Below are positions 32,634-41,248 of a stretch of DNA of 45,568 nucleotides, piece after piece. The notes beneath the pieces are model-generated. The model had not been told where the DNA came from. It did no database searches and worked only from the letters and a program-made list of their open reading frames with translations. This DNA is from DASYSL01 sp036003365 (GTDB lineage Bacteria; Eisenbacteria; RBG-16-71-46; DASYSL01): assembly GCA_036003365.1 (NCBI GenBank), contig DASYSL010000129.1:1-45568 (forward strand). The letters are read 5' to 3'. The stretch's first letter is position 1; every line of letters starts with the position of its first letter. Position numbers and translations under genes: made by a program.

Positions 32634-33104
32634 ATGAGTGCTGTTGCTTCGTATGCCGACACGCTCGCGCCGCACTGGGCCCCGCTCTGCGTTTCGCGTC
32701 TTCACTATCACGTCACGTGGCCGACGCGCGGCCGAAAGGCCGTGCTCCACGGCCGCCGTGTCGAGGCCGTTCGTTCCGCGCTCCAGGTTCTGGCCCGCGA
32801 GCGCGGCGTCAAGCTGGAGACGGTCGCGGTGCTCGCCGACCGTGTGCATCTGATCCTGAGCCTCAGGCCCACCGATTGCGCCGCTTCGGTGGTGCGGGAG
32901 CTGCGCGGTCGCAGCGCCCTGGCGCTCATGCGCGAGCTTCCTGAGCTGCGGGTGGCGCTGGGAGGGAATCTGTTGTGGGGCGAGACCTACGGCATCAGCA
33001 CCGTGAGCCCGGGCAAGCTCACGCACCGACTTTCCCGGTTGGCGCGGCTCGAGTCGGGAGAGCCCGGCGAGTCGCTGACCCCGGCGGAATGCTCGAGGCG
33101 CTGA
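32634..33104 (+). CDS. IS200/IS605 Y1-transposase-like protein, catalytic residues degraded
   Basis: A 156-residue protein with the fold signature of IS200/IS605 TnpA and REP-associated tyrosine transposases: SRLHYHVTWPTRGRKAVL at the N-terminus, VAVLADRVHLILSLRP in the middle, then VRELRGRSALALMRELPEL and LLWGETYGISTVS. The family HUH motif (His-x-His in HVHLL) reads RVHLIL here, so the first metal-binding His is Arg. The usual C-terminal helix with the nucleophilic Tyr is not seen after STVS. A non-cutting DNA-hairpin-binding role is inferred. ATG 32634 has AAAGGAG 10 bases upstream; the in-frame ATG 32586 lies almost on the operator. It overlaps the next gene by 16 bases. Confidence 0.8.
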   Translation: MSAVASYADTLAPHWAPLCVSRLHYHVTWPTRGRKAVLHGRRVEAVRSALQVLARERGVKLETVAVLADRVHLILSLRPTDCAASVVRELRGRSALALMRELPELRVALGGNLLWGETYGISTVSPGKLTHRLSRLARLESGEPGESLTPAECSRR

Positions 33105-33340
33105 ATCAGCCGATCGAGGTGCTGGGACTGTTCACGGAAGGAAAGATGAAGCCGCTCCGGTTCCGCTGGCGCGGGCGCGTGGTGCGCGTCCGCCGGGTAA
33201 CCGGGGAGTGGGTGCGGCAGGAGGGCATCGGCCGCGTTCATTACTTCTCTCTCGTTTCGGAAAGCTCGGATTACTTCGAGCTCGCCTACGACGTCGACCA
33301 GACGAGCTGGCGCATCTGCCGCGTGTGGCTCGAAGGATGA
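33089..33340 (+). CDS. DUF6504 family protein
   Basis: An 83-residue protein beginning LNQPIEVLG and containing MKPLRFRWRGRVVRVRRVTG, then YFELAYDVDQTSWRICRVWL. This is the DUF6504 pattern, commonly found beside Y-family polymerases. ATG 33089 lies inside the end of the previous gene (16-base overlap) and has no strong ribosome site, so translation is probably coupled. dinB follows after 12 bases. Function is unknown; a polymerase accessory role is inferred from the neighbourhood. Confidence 0.8.
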   Translation: MLEALNQPIEVLGLFTEGKMKPLRFRWRGRVVRVRRVTGEWVRQEGIGRVHYFSLVSESSDYFELAYDVDQTSWRICRVWLEG

Positions 33341-33352
33341 TGGGAGCGAGTC

Positions 33353-34510
33353 TTGATCCTTCACGTCGACATGGACGCGTTCTTCGCCTCGGTCGAGCAA
33401 CGCTCCGACCCGCGTCTCCTCGGCAAGCCGGTCCTGGTGTGCGGCGATCCGGATGGCCGTAGCGTCGTGGCCGCCGCCTCTTACGAGGCGCGGCCCTACG
33501 GCGTGCGCGCGGGCATGCCGGTGGGACAGGCGCGGCGGCTCTGCCCGCACGCCGAGCTGGTCCCCGGAGATCCTTCCAAGTACGTCGCGCTGTCGCATCG
33601 CATCCTCGATCTCCTGAAGGCCTTCTCGCCCATGGTCGAGCCCATGAGCATCGACGAGGCCTTCCTCGATCTCGGTGGCACCACGCACGACGGCGAGCGC
33701 GCGCCCGCCGCCGCGCTCGAGCTGCAGCGGCGCATCGAAAACCGCTTCTCGCTCACCTGCTCGGTCGGTCTCGGCCCCAACAAGCTCATCGCCAAGATGG
33801 GGTCATCTCTCCACAAGCCACGCGGCTTCACCGCGCTCACCGTCGAGCAGTACCGGAAGCATTTCTGGCCCGAGCCGGTATCCGCATTGTGGGGCATCGG
33901 CGAGCAGACTGCGGCGGCCCTGCGCAGGATCGGGATCCATACTCTCGGCGATCTCGCGCACGCCCCCGAGACGCTGCTCTCGGCCACATTCGGGGTGAAC
34001 GGCCCGCGGCTCCGCTACGCGGCGCGCGGCGAGGACGAATCGACCGTCGTCCCTTACTTCCAGGGAGTGGCCAGCAAATCCATGGGCCATGAGCACACGC
34101 TCGAGCGCGACGAGGAGCATCGCGAAGCGCTCGAAGCGCTGATCGTCACCCTCGCCGATCAGGTGACGCGCCGCATGCGCAAGGAGTGCTACCTGGGGCG
34201 CACCGTGGTGCTCAAGATTCGCACCTCCGACTTCAAGACGCGCACGCGCCAGCACGCGCTCGAGGCCTACACGGACGAGCCGCGCACCGTGGCCCACTGG
34301 GCGCGCTGCCTTCTGCGCGCGCACTGGAATGGGCGGGCGGTGCGGCTTCTCGGGGTCACCATGGCGGAGCTGGTTTCGTGGAAGGGGGCGGCGCACCAGC
34401 CGCTGTTCGCGAGCGATCGCCGCTATCGTAAGATGGTGAAGGCCGTCGACCGGGCCAGAGACCGCTTCGGGGAGTCCGCACTCCTGCGCGCGGTCTCGCT
34501 GAGGAATTGA
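33353..34510 (+). CDS. dinB: DNA polymerase IV (Y-family)
   Basis: Error-prone translesion polymerase, 385 residues. Palm motif ILHVDMDAFFASVEQ (Asp 6, steric-gate Phe 11) and SIDEAFLDL (Asp 101, Glu 102) provide the metal ligands. The thumb has the helix-hairpin-helix ALWGIGEQTAAALRRIGI. The little finger includes KSMGHEHTLERD. The tail has QPLF (349-352), a plausible beta-clamp peptide at the usual DinB position, followed by RARDRFGESALLRA. TTG start with GGGAG 6 bases upstream. Third gene of the operon that begins at the second LexA operator, so very likely SOS-induced. Confidence 0.97.
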   Translation: MILHVDMDAFFASVEQRSDPRLLGKPVLVCGDPDGRSVVAAASYEARPYGVRAGMPVGQARRLCPHAELVPGDPSKYVALSHRILDLLKAFSPMVEPMSIDEAFLDLGGTTHDGERAPAAALELQRRIENRFSLTCSVGLGPNKLIAKMGSSLHKPRGFTALTVEQYRKHFWPEPVSALWGIGEQTAAALRRIGIHTLGDLAHAPETLLSATFGVNGPRLRYAARGEDESTVVPYFQGVASKSMGHEHTLERDEEHREALEALIVTLADQVTRRMRKECYLGRTVVLKIRTSDFKTRTRQHALEAYTDEPRTVAHWARCLLRAHWNGRAVRLLGVTMAELVSWKGAAHQPLFASDRRYRKMVKAVDRARDRFGESALLRAVSLRN

Positions 34511-34572
34511 CGCCATGACGCGCCGGCCGGTCGATCGCCTTCCCCGCGCGCGACCCGCCCCCGAAAGAGCCC

Positions 34573-35472
34573 ATGCCCCAGTTCGATCACCAGCCCCACC
34601 AGCCCTCGTTGTGGGGGAACGAAGGACCCCCCGGCACCGAGACGCTGCCGCTTCCCTTGCCCGCTCCCGAGCAGCGCGTCACCCGCGTGGCCGGGCATCC
34701 CATTCGCATCGGCACGTCGGGATTCTCGTTCGACGACTGGGAGGGCGCCTTTTATCCGCGCGGCCTGAGCCCCGCGCGCCGGCTCGAGTTCTACGCGCGC
34801 TATTTCCCGACGGTCGAGATCAACTCGACGTACTACGGCATCCCCAAGCCGCGGACGTTCTCGCTCTTGCTCGAGAAATCGCCGGGTGATTTCGACTTCA
34901 TCGTCAAAGCGCACCAGAGCATGACGCACGAGGAGGTCGCGCCGCCCGAGGCGTATGACGATTTCCTGCGCGCCATCGAGCCGTTGCGCGAGGCGGGGCG
35001 CTTCGAGGGCGTGCTGGCCCAGTTTCCCTGGCGCTTCCGCCGCACGCCCGAGGCCGAGGCGCATCTCGCCGACATGCGCCGGCGGCTCGACGGCCTGCCG
35101 CTCTTCGTCGAGTTCCGCCACGACTCCTGGATGAAGGAGGAGGTCTTCGCTACGCTGGCCGGCCAGGGCATCGGCTATTGTTGCGTGGACGAGCCCACGC
35201 TTTCCGGTCTGGTGCCACCCGTGGCGCGGCTCACCACCGACGTGGCTTACGTGCGCTTCCACGGCCGCAATGCCGTCAACTGGTGGGGCCACCAGGGCGA
35301 CCGTTACGACTACGACTACCGCCCGGAGGAACTGAAGGAGTGGCAGGAGAAGATCCGCGAGCTGGCCGAGCGAGCCAAGAAAACGTACGTGTTCTTCAAC
35401 AACTGTCACGCGGGTCAGGCGGCGCGCAACGCCCGGCTCATGATGGACATGATGCAGGGAGACCTGCGATGA
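34573..35472 (+). CDS. DUF72 family protein (YecE-like)
   Basis: A 299-residue TIM-barrel-type protein of DUF72. Motifs: IRIGTSGFSFDDWEGAFYP near the start, INSTYYGIPKPRTF, FDFIVKAHQSMTH, VLAQFPWRFR, LFVEFRHDSW, YVRFHGRN and the C-terminal TYVFFNNCHAGQAARNA. Its activity is unknown. The N-terminus carries HQPSLWG (about residues 9-15), which resembles a clamp-binding pentapeptide. ATG 34573 lies 62 bases after dinB, the widest gap in the operon; the stop overlaps the next start (ATGA). Confidence 0.93.
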   Translation: MPQFDHQPHQPSLWGNEGPPGTETLPLPLPAPEQRVTRVAGHPIRIGTSGFSFDDWEGAFYPRGLSPARRLEFYARYFPTVEINSTYYGIPKPRTFSLLLEKSPGDFDFIVKAHQSMTHEEVAPPEAYDDFLRAIEPLREAGRFEGVLAQFPWRFRRTPEAEAHLADMRRRLDGLPLFVEFRHDSWMKEEVFATLAGQGIGYCCVDEPTLSGLVPPVARLTTDVAYVRFHGRNAVNWWGHQGDRYDYDYRPEELKEWQEKIRELAERAKKTYVFFNNCHAGQAARNARLMMDMMQGDLR

Positions 35473-36689
35473 GCCGCGCCGCCACGTGCCTGGCGCTCTG
35501 GCTCATCGTGCTTTCCGCCGGAGCGGCGCACGCCCAAGGTGCCGCGCTCCTGCCCAAGCCGTGGCGTCCGGCGGGCGCCGACTCGATCACCAACTGGGCG
35601 ATCGAGGGGCGCAATCTGCTCGCCGAGTCGAACAGCCCTGAGCTGGGCGATCGTGAGATCGTCGCCTACCGCTACGTCGACCGCGTCGCCAAGTCGTACT
35701 TTCAAGCGCTCGGCCCGCACGGCATGGCGGCGGCGGGCGGCCTTTCGGCCTTCCTCGATTCGCTCAAGCTCGCGGGCAAGGTCGTCTCCGACAAGGATTA
35801 TCCGGCCTTCTCGTTCGTCATCTTCAGCAATCCGACGCACGAGAAATACGCCTCGCTCGGCTATCTCTACTGGTTCCGCGGCAACGACGTGCGCTCGCAG
35901 CCGGTGAATTTGAAGGGCGGACACGATCCGGTGCTGCGCGTGTGGTGGACGGGACAGCAGCAAGGTCCGTGGGAAGGCGGCATCCTCTATAGCGTGGGCT
36001 ACGATTTCGACATGGCGCCGCAGTTCATCCTGCTGCGCATGATCTCGACGGGCGCGGGCTGGGAGCCCATCCAGTCCGATCCCGACGTCGACTTCGGCGG
36101 CAAGGGCACGGCCGCCTTCACCGATCTCGACAACGACGGCATCCCCGAGATCGTCTCGTGGGTGCGCGGCGTTCCCGACACGCTCTTCGTGCCGTGCAAC
36201 GAGATCGGCTGCCCCGAGCTTCTGACCGAGCGCACGTTCGCCCTCGAGCGCGGCTTCGAGCTGTACGACCAGCGCACGGTGGCCACGCCCTTCGCCGCCC
36301 TCGTTCTCTTCGTGCGCTCGCTCGCCGGTGGCAAGGAGGCCATCGCGCAGAGCCTGGTCACGCATCCCGAGGTGATCGAGAAAGCGCGCGCGCTGGGCTG
36401 GGCCAGCCTCCACCACAAGGGAGCGTTTCGCGCGCTGCAGCCGCGCGGCGGCACGCGCTGGCCCGATCGTTTGCGCTTCGAGTACGGGCCGCGCGGCAAG
36501 TACGACAGCGTGCTCGAGGTGCGCTTCGCCAGCAATCAAGGGCACTGGCTGCTCGACGACATCGTGACCTTGTCCTCGAACGGCGCTCCCGAGGCGGCGG
36601 CCACACCGGCTCCCACGAAGACCAAGCCGCACACCAGCACGACTCCGCATCGCGCCGCGCCGGGCGCGGCCAAGGCCGGTGGCCGCTAG
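35469..36689 (+). CDS. Exported protein of unknown function with a VCBS/FG-GAP-like motif
   Basis: A 406-residue protein with a clear signal peptide (cleavage expected after AHA, residue 22). One repeat-like motif FTDLDNDGIPEIVSW (about 217-231) looks like a calcium-binding FG-GAP or VCBS blade. The C-terminus is Thr/Pro/Lys-rich and probably flexible. It starts with ATG overlapping the DUF72 stop and overlaps the next gene by 11 bases. I do not recognise the family. An envelope protein in a DNA-repair operon is odd; it may reflect operon accretion. Confidence 0.75.
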   Translation: MSRAATCLALWLIVLSAGAAHAQGAALLPKPWRPAGADSITNWAIEGRNLLAESNSPELGDREIVAYRYVDRVAKSYFQALGPHGMAAAGGLSAFLDSLKLAGKVVSDKDYPAFSFVIFSNPTHEKYASLGYLYWFRGNDVRSQPVNLKGGHDPVLRVWWTGQQQGPWEGGILYSVGYDFDMAPQFILLRMISTGAGWEPIQSDPDVDFGGKGTAAFTDLDNDGIPEIVSWVRGVPDTLFVPCNEIGCPELLTERTFALERGFELYDQRTVATPFAALVLFVRSLAGGKEAIAQSLVTHPEVIEKARALGWASLHHKGAFRALQPRGGTRWPDRLRFEYGPRGKYDSVLEVRFASNQGHWLLDDIVTLSSNGAPEAAATPAPTKTKPHTSTTPHRAAPGAAKAGGR

Positions 36690-37806
36690 GCCGGCTCGTC
36701 CTTCGCGCTGGCTTGGCGCGGCCGCGACCATCGCCATGGCCGCGCTGATGGCACTGGCCGCGAGCTCTTGCTCGCGCTCCACCGGGCGCACGCAAACCCA
36801 GGAGTGGCACGCGCCGTCCGATACCGTGGAGGCGCTGGCGCTCGAAGTGGAGCGTCAGTACTTGGCCGCGGCGGGGGACAGCGCGCATACGGGCGATCTC
36901 GGGCCCGACGTCGCCACCGCCGTGCAGCGCCTGCTGGCCGAGGTCCTGTCGCGCGATCGCCCGGTCGCCGGCTGGCAGCCCAACGATCTCGAAGGGGCGC
37001 TGCAGCAGCGCGGATTGATCGCCGAGGTGCGCGAGCTGAAAACCGGCGAGACCCCTTGGCTCGTGCTCGTCTCGGGTCCCAAGCGCGACACCGCCGCCGA
37101 TTTCGCGTGGCTCGTGAACGCGCGGACGGGCTCCATGCGCCCCATTCTGGCCGAGCCGTTCCGCAGTCCGTTTCAGTTCGCGGTGTGGCCGGACTCGGCG
37201 GGCCGGCGCCTGCTCGTGACGGGTTTGCGCAAGAGCCCGGCCGGGCCGCAGCCGGCGGCCTGGCTCTTCCGCGTGCCCACGTCGGATTCGACGGCGGTGC
37301 TCGATCCCGAAAGCAGCTGGGGGCTGTCGGGGGTGGGCTCGCCCGACGTGGCGATCGTGCGCGCGGCCGGCAAGGCGGCGCCGCGCGTCGCCGTGTCGCG
37401 CGCCGTGCTGCCCAATCCCTTGTTCGACGAGTGCGCGTCGTGCCCGCATCTGCAAGGCGATCTCACGTACCGCATCGACGGCGCCGCCCTCGTGGTCGAG
37501 AGCCGCCACCCGCAGGATTCGCCGTACGCCGCGTTCGTGCACTTCGTGGAAGCGCTCGCCGCCAACGACGAGCACGGACTCTTCGCCTACGCGGCCAACG
37601 CGGACGTGGTGAGTCAGGCGCGCGCGCTCGGTCTCGATCGCCGCGCCTCGGCCGGCCGCTGGCGCATCGCGCCCGGCTCCTCGGCGTCGAGCCTCGATCA
37701 GATCTATCTGCACGGTGAAGACGGCGCCTACCGCGTGCTGACGGCACCGGGCGACTCGGGCTACGTCATCACCTCCATCTCTCCGACCACTTTCAAGCTC
37801 GACTAG
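36679..37806 (+). CDS. Putative lipoprotein of unknown function
   Basis: A 375-residue protein starting at a GTG inside the preceding gene. The N-terminus is basic, then hydrophobic, ending in a lipobox-like LAASSC (Cys 31), so it is probably lipid-anchored. The mature part has no recognised domain; it contains a two-Cys loop ECASCPHLQGD near residue 254 and ends SISPTTFKLD. Co-expression with the previous exported protein suggests the two act together. It ends 10 bases before mrfA. Confidence 0.7.
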   Translation: MAARPARPSRWLGAAATIAMAALMALAASSCSRSTGRTQTQEWHAPSDTVEALALEVERQYLAAAGDSAHTGDLGPDVATAVQRLLAEVLSRDRPVAGWQPNDLEGALQQRGLIAEVRELKTGETPWLVLVSGPKRDTAADFAWLVNARTGSMRPILAEPFRSPFQFAVWPDSAGRRLLVTGLRKSPAGPQPAAWLFRVPTSDSTAVLDPESSWGLSGVGSPDVAIVRAAGKAAPRVAVSRAVLPNPLFDECASCPHLQGDLTYRIDGAALVVESRHPQDSPYAAFVHFVEALAANDEHGLFAYAANADVVSQARALGLDRRASAGRWRIAPGSSASSLDQIYLHGEDGAYRVLTAPGDSGYVITSISPTTFKLD

Positions 37807-37816
37807 GGGGATCGCC

Positions 37817-40231
37817 ATGAAGGTGCTGCCACTCTTCGAATCGGCCGCCCCGCTCACTGCACAAACGAGCACCACGGACGTGGCGCGCGGCCGCCCCGAC
37901 TTCGACGCCCTGCTGGCGCGCTTGTCCGCCGATCCCGAGAGCGGCTCGACCCTCGCGCACGTCGAGCGCCTGGCAGCGCGACCGGCGCGCTACGGCGCGC
38001 CCGCGCGTCCACTGGCGCCGGAATTGCGCGACGCGCTCTTGGCGCTCGGCGTGGAGCGCTTGTACGCGCACCAGGCGATCGCGGTGGATCGTGCGCGCGC
38101 GGGGCAGTGCACGTGCGTGGTCACGGGCACGGCGAGCGGCAAGTCGCTCTGCTATCACTTGCCGGTTCTCGAGCGTCTGCTCGGCGATGCCGAAGCGACG
38201 GGCCTCTACCTGTTCCCGACCAAAGCTCTCACGCAGGACCAGATGCGGTCGTTGTTACGCCTGGTCGAAGCCGGGCCGGCGCACGGCGTGGGCGGACGGC
38301 CGGGGCTTCGCGAGTCGGTGCGCTTCGGCGTGTACGACGGCGACACGTCGCAAGCCGCGCGCCGCAAGCTGCGCGAGAACGCCAATCTTCTGCTGACCAA
38401 CCCCGACATGCTGCATCAGGGCATCCTGCCGTATCACGCCAAGTGGGCGCGCTTCTTCGGCGGGCTGCGTTATGTGGTGGTGGACGAGATGCACGTCTAT
38501 CGCGGCGTGTTCGGCTCGCACCAGGCGCTCGTGCTCCGGCGCTTGCAGCGCGTGTGCCGCCACTACGGCGCCGATCCCGTGTTTCTCTTCTGCTCGGCGA
38601 CAGTGCGCAATCCCGGCGAGCACGCCGAGCGTTTGCTGGGCCGTCCCGTGGGCGTGGTCGACGAGGACGGCTCGCCGCGCGGCGCTCGCACCATCGCGTT
38701 CTGGAATCCGCGCCTGATGGACGGCGCGGGTGTCGAGCGCCATTCGTCGAACGTCGAGGGCACGCGCCTGTTCGCCGCCTGTCTGGGCGCGGGCGCGCAG
38801 ACGATTCTGTTCACCAAGGCCCGCGTGGTGGCGGAGCTCATCTATCGCTACGCGCGCGAGCGCCTGGGGGAGACCGCACCGGCGCTGGCCGAGCGCATCA
38901 AGCCTTACCGCGCCGGATTTCTTCCCGAGGAGCGCCGCGCCATCGAGCGCGCGCTCTTCTCGGGCGAGCTCGCGGGCGTGATCTCGACCAATGCTTTGGA
39001 ATTGGGGATCGACGTGGGCTCGCTGGACGCCTCGGTGCTCGTCGGCTTTCCGCCCACGGTTGCGTCCACGTGGCAGCAGGTGGGACGCGCCGGGCGTCAA
39101 GGCGATCCTGCGTTGGCGATGGTCGTGGCCTACGACGATCCCGTCGACCAGTACCTCATGCGCCATCCCGAGCATTTCTTCGGTCAGTCGCCGGAAGCGG
39201 CCGTGATCGATCCGGGAAATCCTTACTTGCTGGCCTCGCACCTGGCGTGCGCGGCGTACGAGCTGCCCATGGGGCCGGGAGACGAAGAGTGGTTCGGCCC
39301 GGCGGCGAGCGCGGTACGCCGCGCGCTCGAGGAGGATGGGCAGCTGCGCACGCTCGATGGCCGCGCGTACTGGGCGTCGTCGGAGTTCCCGGCTGCGCGC
39401 GTCAGCCTGCGCACGCTGTCGGACGACACCTTCACCATCGTCGACGCCACGCGCGACAACGCGGTCGTGGGCACCGTCGACGCGATCTCGGCGCCCGAGC
39501 TCGTGTATCCGGGCGCCATCTATTTGCACGAAGGCGAGTCGTACTACGTACGCCAGCTCGATCTCGAGCAGAAGAGCGCAGTGGTCGAGCCGCGCGTCAC
39601 CGACTACTACACGCAGCCCGTGCTCGACACGAACCTCTTGGTGCGCGGCGAGACGCGCGCGGCGGAAGTCGGCGGCCAGCCGCTCACACTCGGGCCGGTG
39701 ACGGTGTCGTGGGCCACCGTGGGCATGAAAAAGATCCGCTTCTACACGCTCGACTCGATCGGCTACACGCCCTTGGACCTGCCGCGCCTGAAGCTCGAGA
39801 CCGTCTCCGCATGGCTCGCGCCCTCGCGTCAGATTCGTTCGCGCTTGAGTGCTGCCGGATTCAAGCCGGTCGAAGCTCTGGCCGGCGTGCGCAACCTGGC
39901 GGTCACGGTGCTGCCGCTTCTCGCCATGTGCGAGCCCGAGGATGTCGGCGGCGTCGTGGACCACAAGAATCTCGGTCAGCCGGCGATCTTCCTGTACGAC
40001 CGCTATCCGGGCGGGCTCGGCTTCTGCGAGCAGGCGTTCCACCGCTTTGCCGAGCTCCTGAGCGCGTGCTTGCAGATCGTGTCCGAGTGCCCGTGCGAGC
40101 GCGGCTGCCCGGCGTGCGTCGGCTTGCCCATCCTGCGCCCGGCGCAGCAGCAGGATCCCGATCTCGGAAGCGGCTGGCCGATGCCCGACAAGGCGGCGGC
40201 GATCGCTCTCTTGCGCGAGCTCGTGGCGTGA
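37817..40231 (+). CDS. mrfA: MrfA-type DEAD/DEAH-box helicase with C-terminal zinc module
   Basis: An 804-residue superfamily 2 helicase of the YprA/MrfA type; in Bacillus, MrfA with MrfB removes mitomycin C lesions independently of UvrABC. Motif I TGTASGKS (103-110), DEMH box (223-226), SAT (260-262) and motif VI QQVGRAGRQG are intact. The C-terminus holds four Cys (758, 760, 764, 767) in the MrfA zinc pattern CxCx3Cx2C. N-terminal VLPLFES is faintly like a clamp peptide. ATG 37817 follows TAGGGGATC; the stop overlaps the mrfB start (GTGA). Pairing with mrfB makes the assignment strong. Confidence 0.93.
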   Translation: MKVLPLFESAAPLTAQTSTTDVARGRPDFDALLARLSADPESGSTLAHVERLAARPARYGAPARPLAPELRDALLALGVERLYAHQAIAVDRARAGQCTCVVTGTASGKSLCYHLPVLERLLGDAEATGLYLFPTKALTQDQMRSLLRLVEAGPAHGVGGRPGLRESVRFGVYDGDTSQAARRKLRENANLLLTNPDMLHQGILPYHAKWARFFGGLRYVVVDEMHVYRGVFGSHQALVLRRLQRVCRHYGADPVFLFCSATVRNPGEHAERLLGRPVGVVDEDGSPRGARTIAFWNPRLMDGAGVERHSSNVEGTRLFAACLGAGAQTILFTKARVVAELIYRYARERLGETAPALAERIKPYRAGFLPEERRAIERALFSGELAGVISTNALELGIDVGSLDASVLVGFPPTVASTWQQVGRAGRQGDPALAMVVAYDDPVDQYLMRHPEHFFGQSPEAAVIDPGNPYLLASHLACAAYELPMGPGDEEWFGPAASAVRRALEEDGQLRTLDGRAYWASSEFPAARVSLRTLSDDTFTIVDATRDNAVVGTVDAISAPELVYPGAIYLHEGESYYVRQLDLEQKSAVVEPRVTDYYTQPVLDTNLLVRGETRAAEVGGQPLTLGPVTVSWATVGMKKIRFYTLDSIGYTPLDLPRLKLETVSAWLAPSRQIRSRLSAAGFKPVEALAGVRNLAVTVLPLLAMCEPEDVGGVVDHKNLGQPAIFLYDRYPGGLGFCEQAFHRFAELLSACLQIVSECPCERGCPACVGLPILRPAQQQDPDLGSGWPMPDKAAAIALLRELVA

Positions 40232-41214
40232 TCCGCGACGCGGAGCCGCGCTCGACCCGGCTGCTCAAGCGGCTCGGGGAGATTGCCCGCAGGCGGAGCG
40301 AAGGGGGCGAATGGAACGGGGCGGGCGCGTGGAGCGGGGCGGGAGAGCCTGCGGCGGAGCCCACAGGTTCGACTCTGGCGCCGACCCGCATTCCTGTCGG
40401 GGTCGAGGAGATCCTGCCGGGCGGGGAGCTCGAGAGTCCGTTCGGGCGGGTCTTCCTCCACGAGCGGCTGCGCTCGGCGGTCGAGCGCTCGCCGGGGCGT
40501 TGGGCGAAGCCCAAGCGCGGTCAGCGGGCCAAGGTGCGTGTCGGCCCGCGATGGATGTGGGAAGCCGATCCTGACCCCTGGCGCTGGGATCTGGATCCGG
40601 AAACCGGCCGGCCGGCTCCGCCCATGTGCGACGAGCCTCCCGAGACGCTCGCCCCCGAAGTTCTGCACGAAGAATTGGAGCGTCTTCTGCGCGTGCCGTT
40701 CGAGCGCGTGCTCTACTTGGATCTGGAGACCGGTGGGCTGGGAAGCTCCTGCATCTTCCTCGCCGGGACCATGCGCTGGGTCGGCGAGGATTACGTGCTG
40801 CGTCAGTACTTCGCGCGTCATTATGGAGAGGAGGCTGCGCTGATCGAGCGCCTGGCCGACGACCTGGCGACGGCCGACGCGGTGGTGACCTTCAACGGCA
40901 AGAGCTTCGACGTGCCCTTGCTGCGCGATCGGGCGGCGCGGCATCTGATTCCGCTTTCGCTGCCGGGGGTCCATGCCGATCTGCTGCATCACTCACGGGC
41001 GGCCTGGAGGGGCAAGGTGCCCAACTGTCGGCTCACCACGCTGGAGGCATATGTCTGCCAGCGCCGCCGTTCGGGCGATGTGCCGGGCGACGAAGTGCCG
41101 GGTCTCTATCATGGCTTCGTGCGTGACGGCGGCGGGGAGCGGCTGATCCCCGTGTTCCACCACAACCTCTTGGACGTGATCACGATGGACGAATTGTTGC
41201 GACGCCTGATCTAG
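40228..41214 (+). CDS. mrfB: MrfB-type 3'-5' exonuclease
   Basis: A 328-residue RNase H-like (DEDDh) exonuclease, YprB/MrfB family, partner of MrfA in excision of DNA adducts. Catalytic acids are Asp 165 and Glu 167 (LYLDLETGG), Asp 228 (TFNGKSFDVPLL), and His 311 or 312 with Asp 316 (FHHNLLDVITM). The first 150 residues are Arg/Pro-rich and less conserved, as in other family members. GTG overlaps the mrfA stop, so the pair is coupled. No substitution of a catalytic residue is seen. Confidence 0.93.
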   Translation: MIRDAEPRSTRLLKRLGEIARRRSEGGEWNGAGAWSGAGEPAAEPTGSTLAPTRIPVGVEEILPGGELESPFGRVFLHERLRSAVERSPGRWAKPKRGQRAKVRVGPRWMWEADPDPWRWDLDPETGRPAPPMCDEPPETLAPEVLHEELERLLRVPFERVLYLDLETGGLGSSCIFLAGTMRWVGEDYVLRQYFARHYGEEAALIERLADDLATADAVVTFNGKSFDVPLLRDRAARHLIPLSLPGVHADLLHHSRAAWRGKVPNCRLTTLEAYVCQRRRSGDVPGDEVPGLYHGFVRDGGGERLIPVFHHNLLDVITMDELLRRLI

Positions 41215-41248
41215 AGTGCCGTGCGTTGCTAAACAATCGTATGGATGC

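Noticed and set aside
32586..33104. Intact insertion sequence of the IS200 type
   Set aside because: No flanking element ends or partner tnpB gene, degraded catalytic motif, and the gene overlaps DUF6504.
38255..40042. 595-codon open frame on the minus strand
   Set aside because: Antisense to mrfA, which has all helicase motifs.
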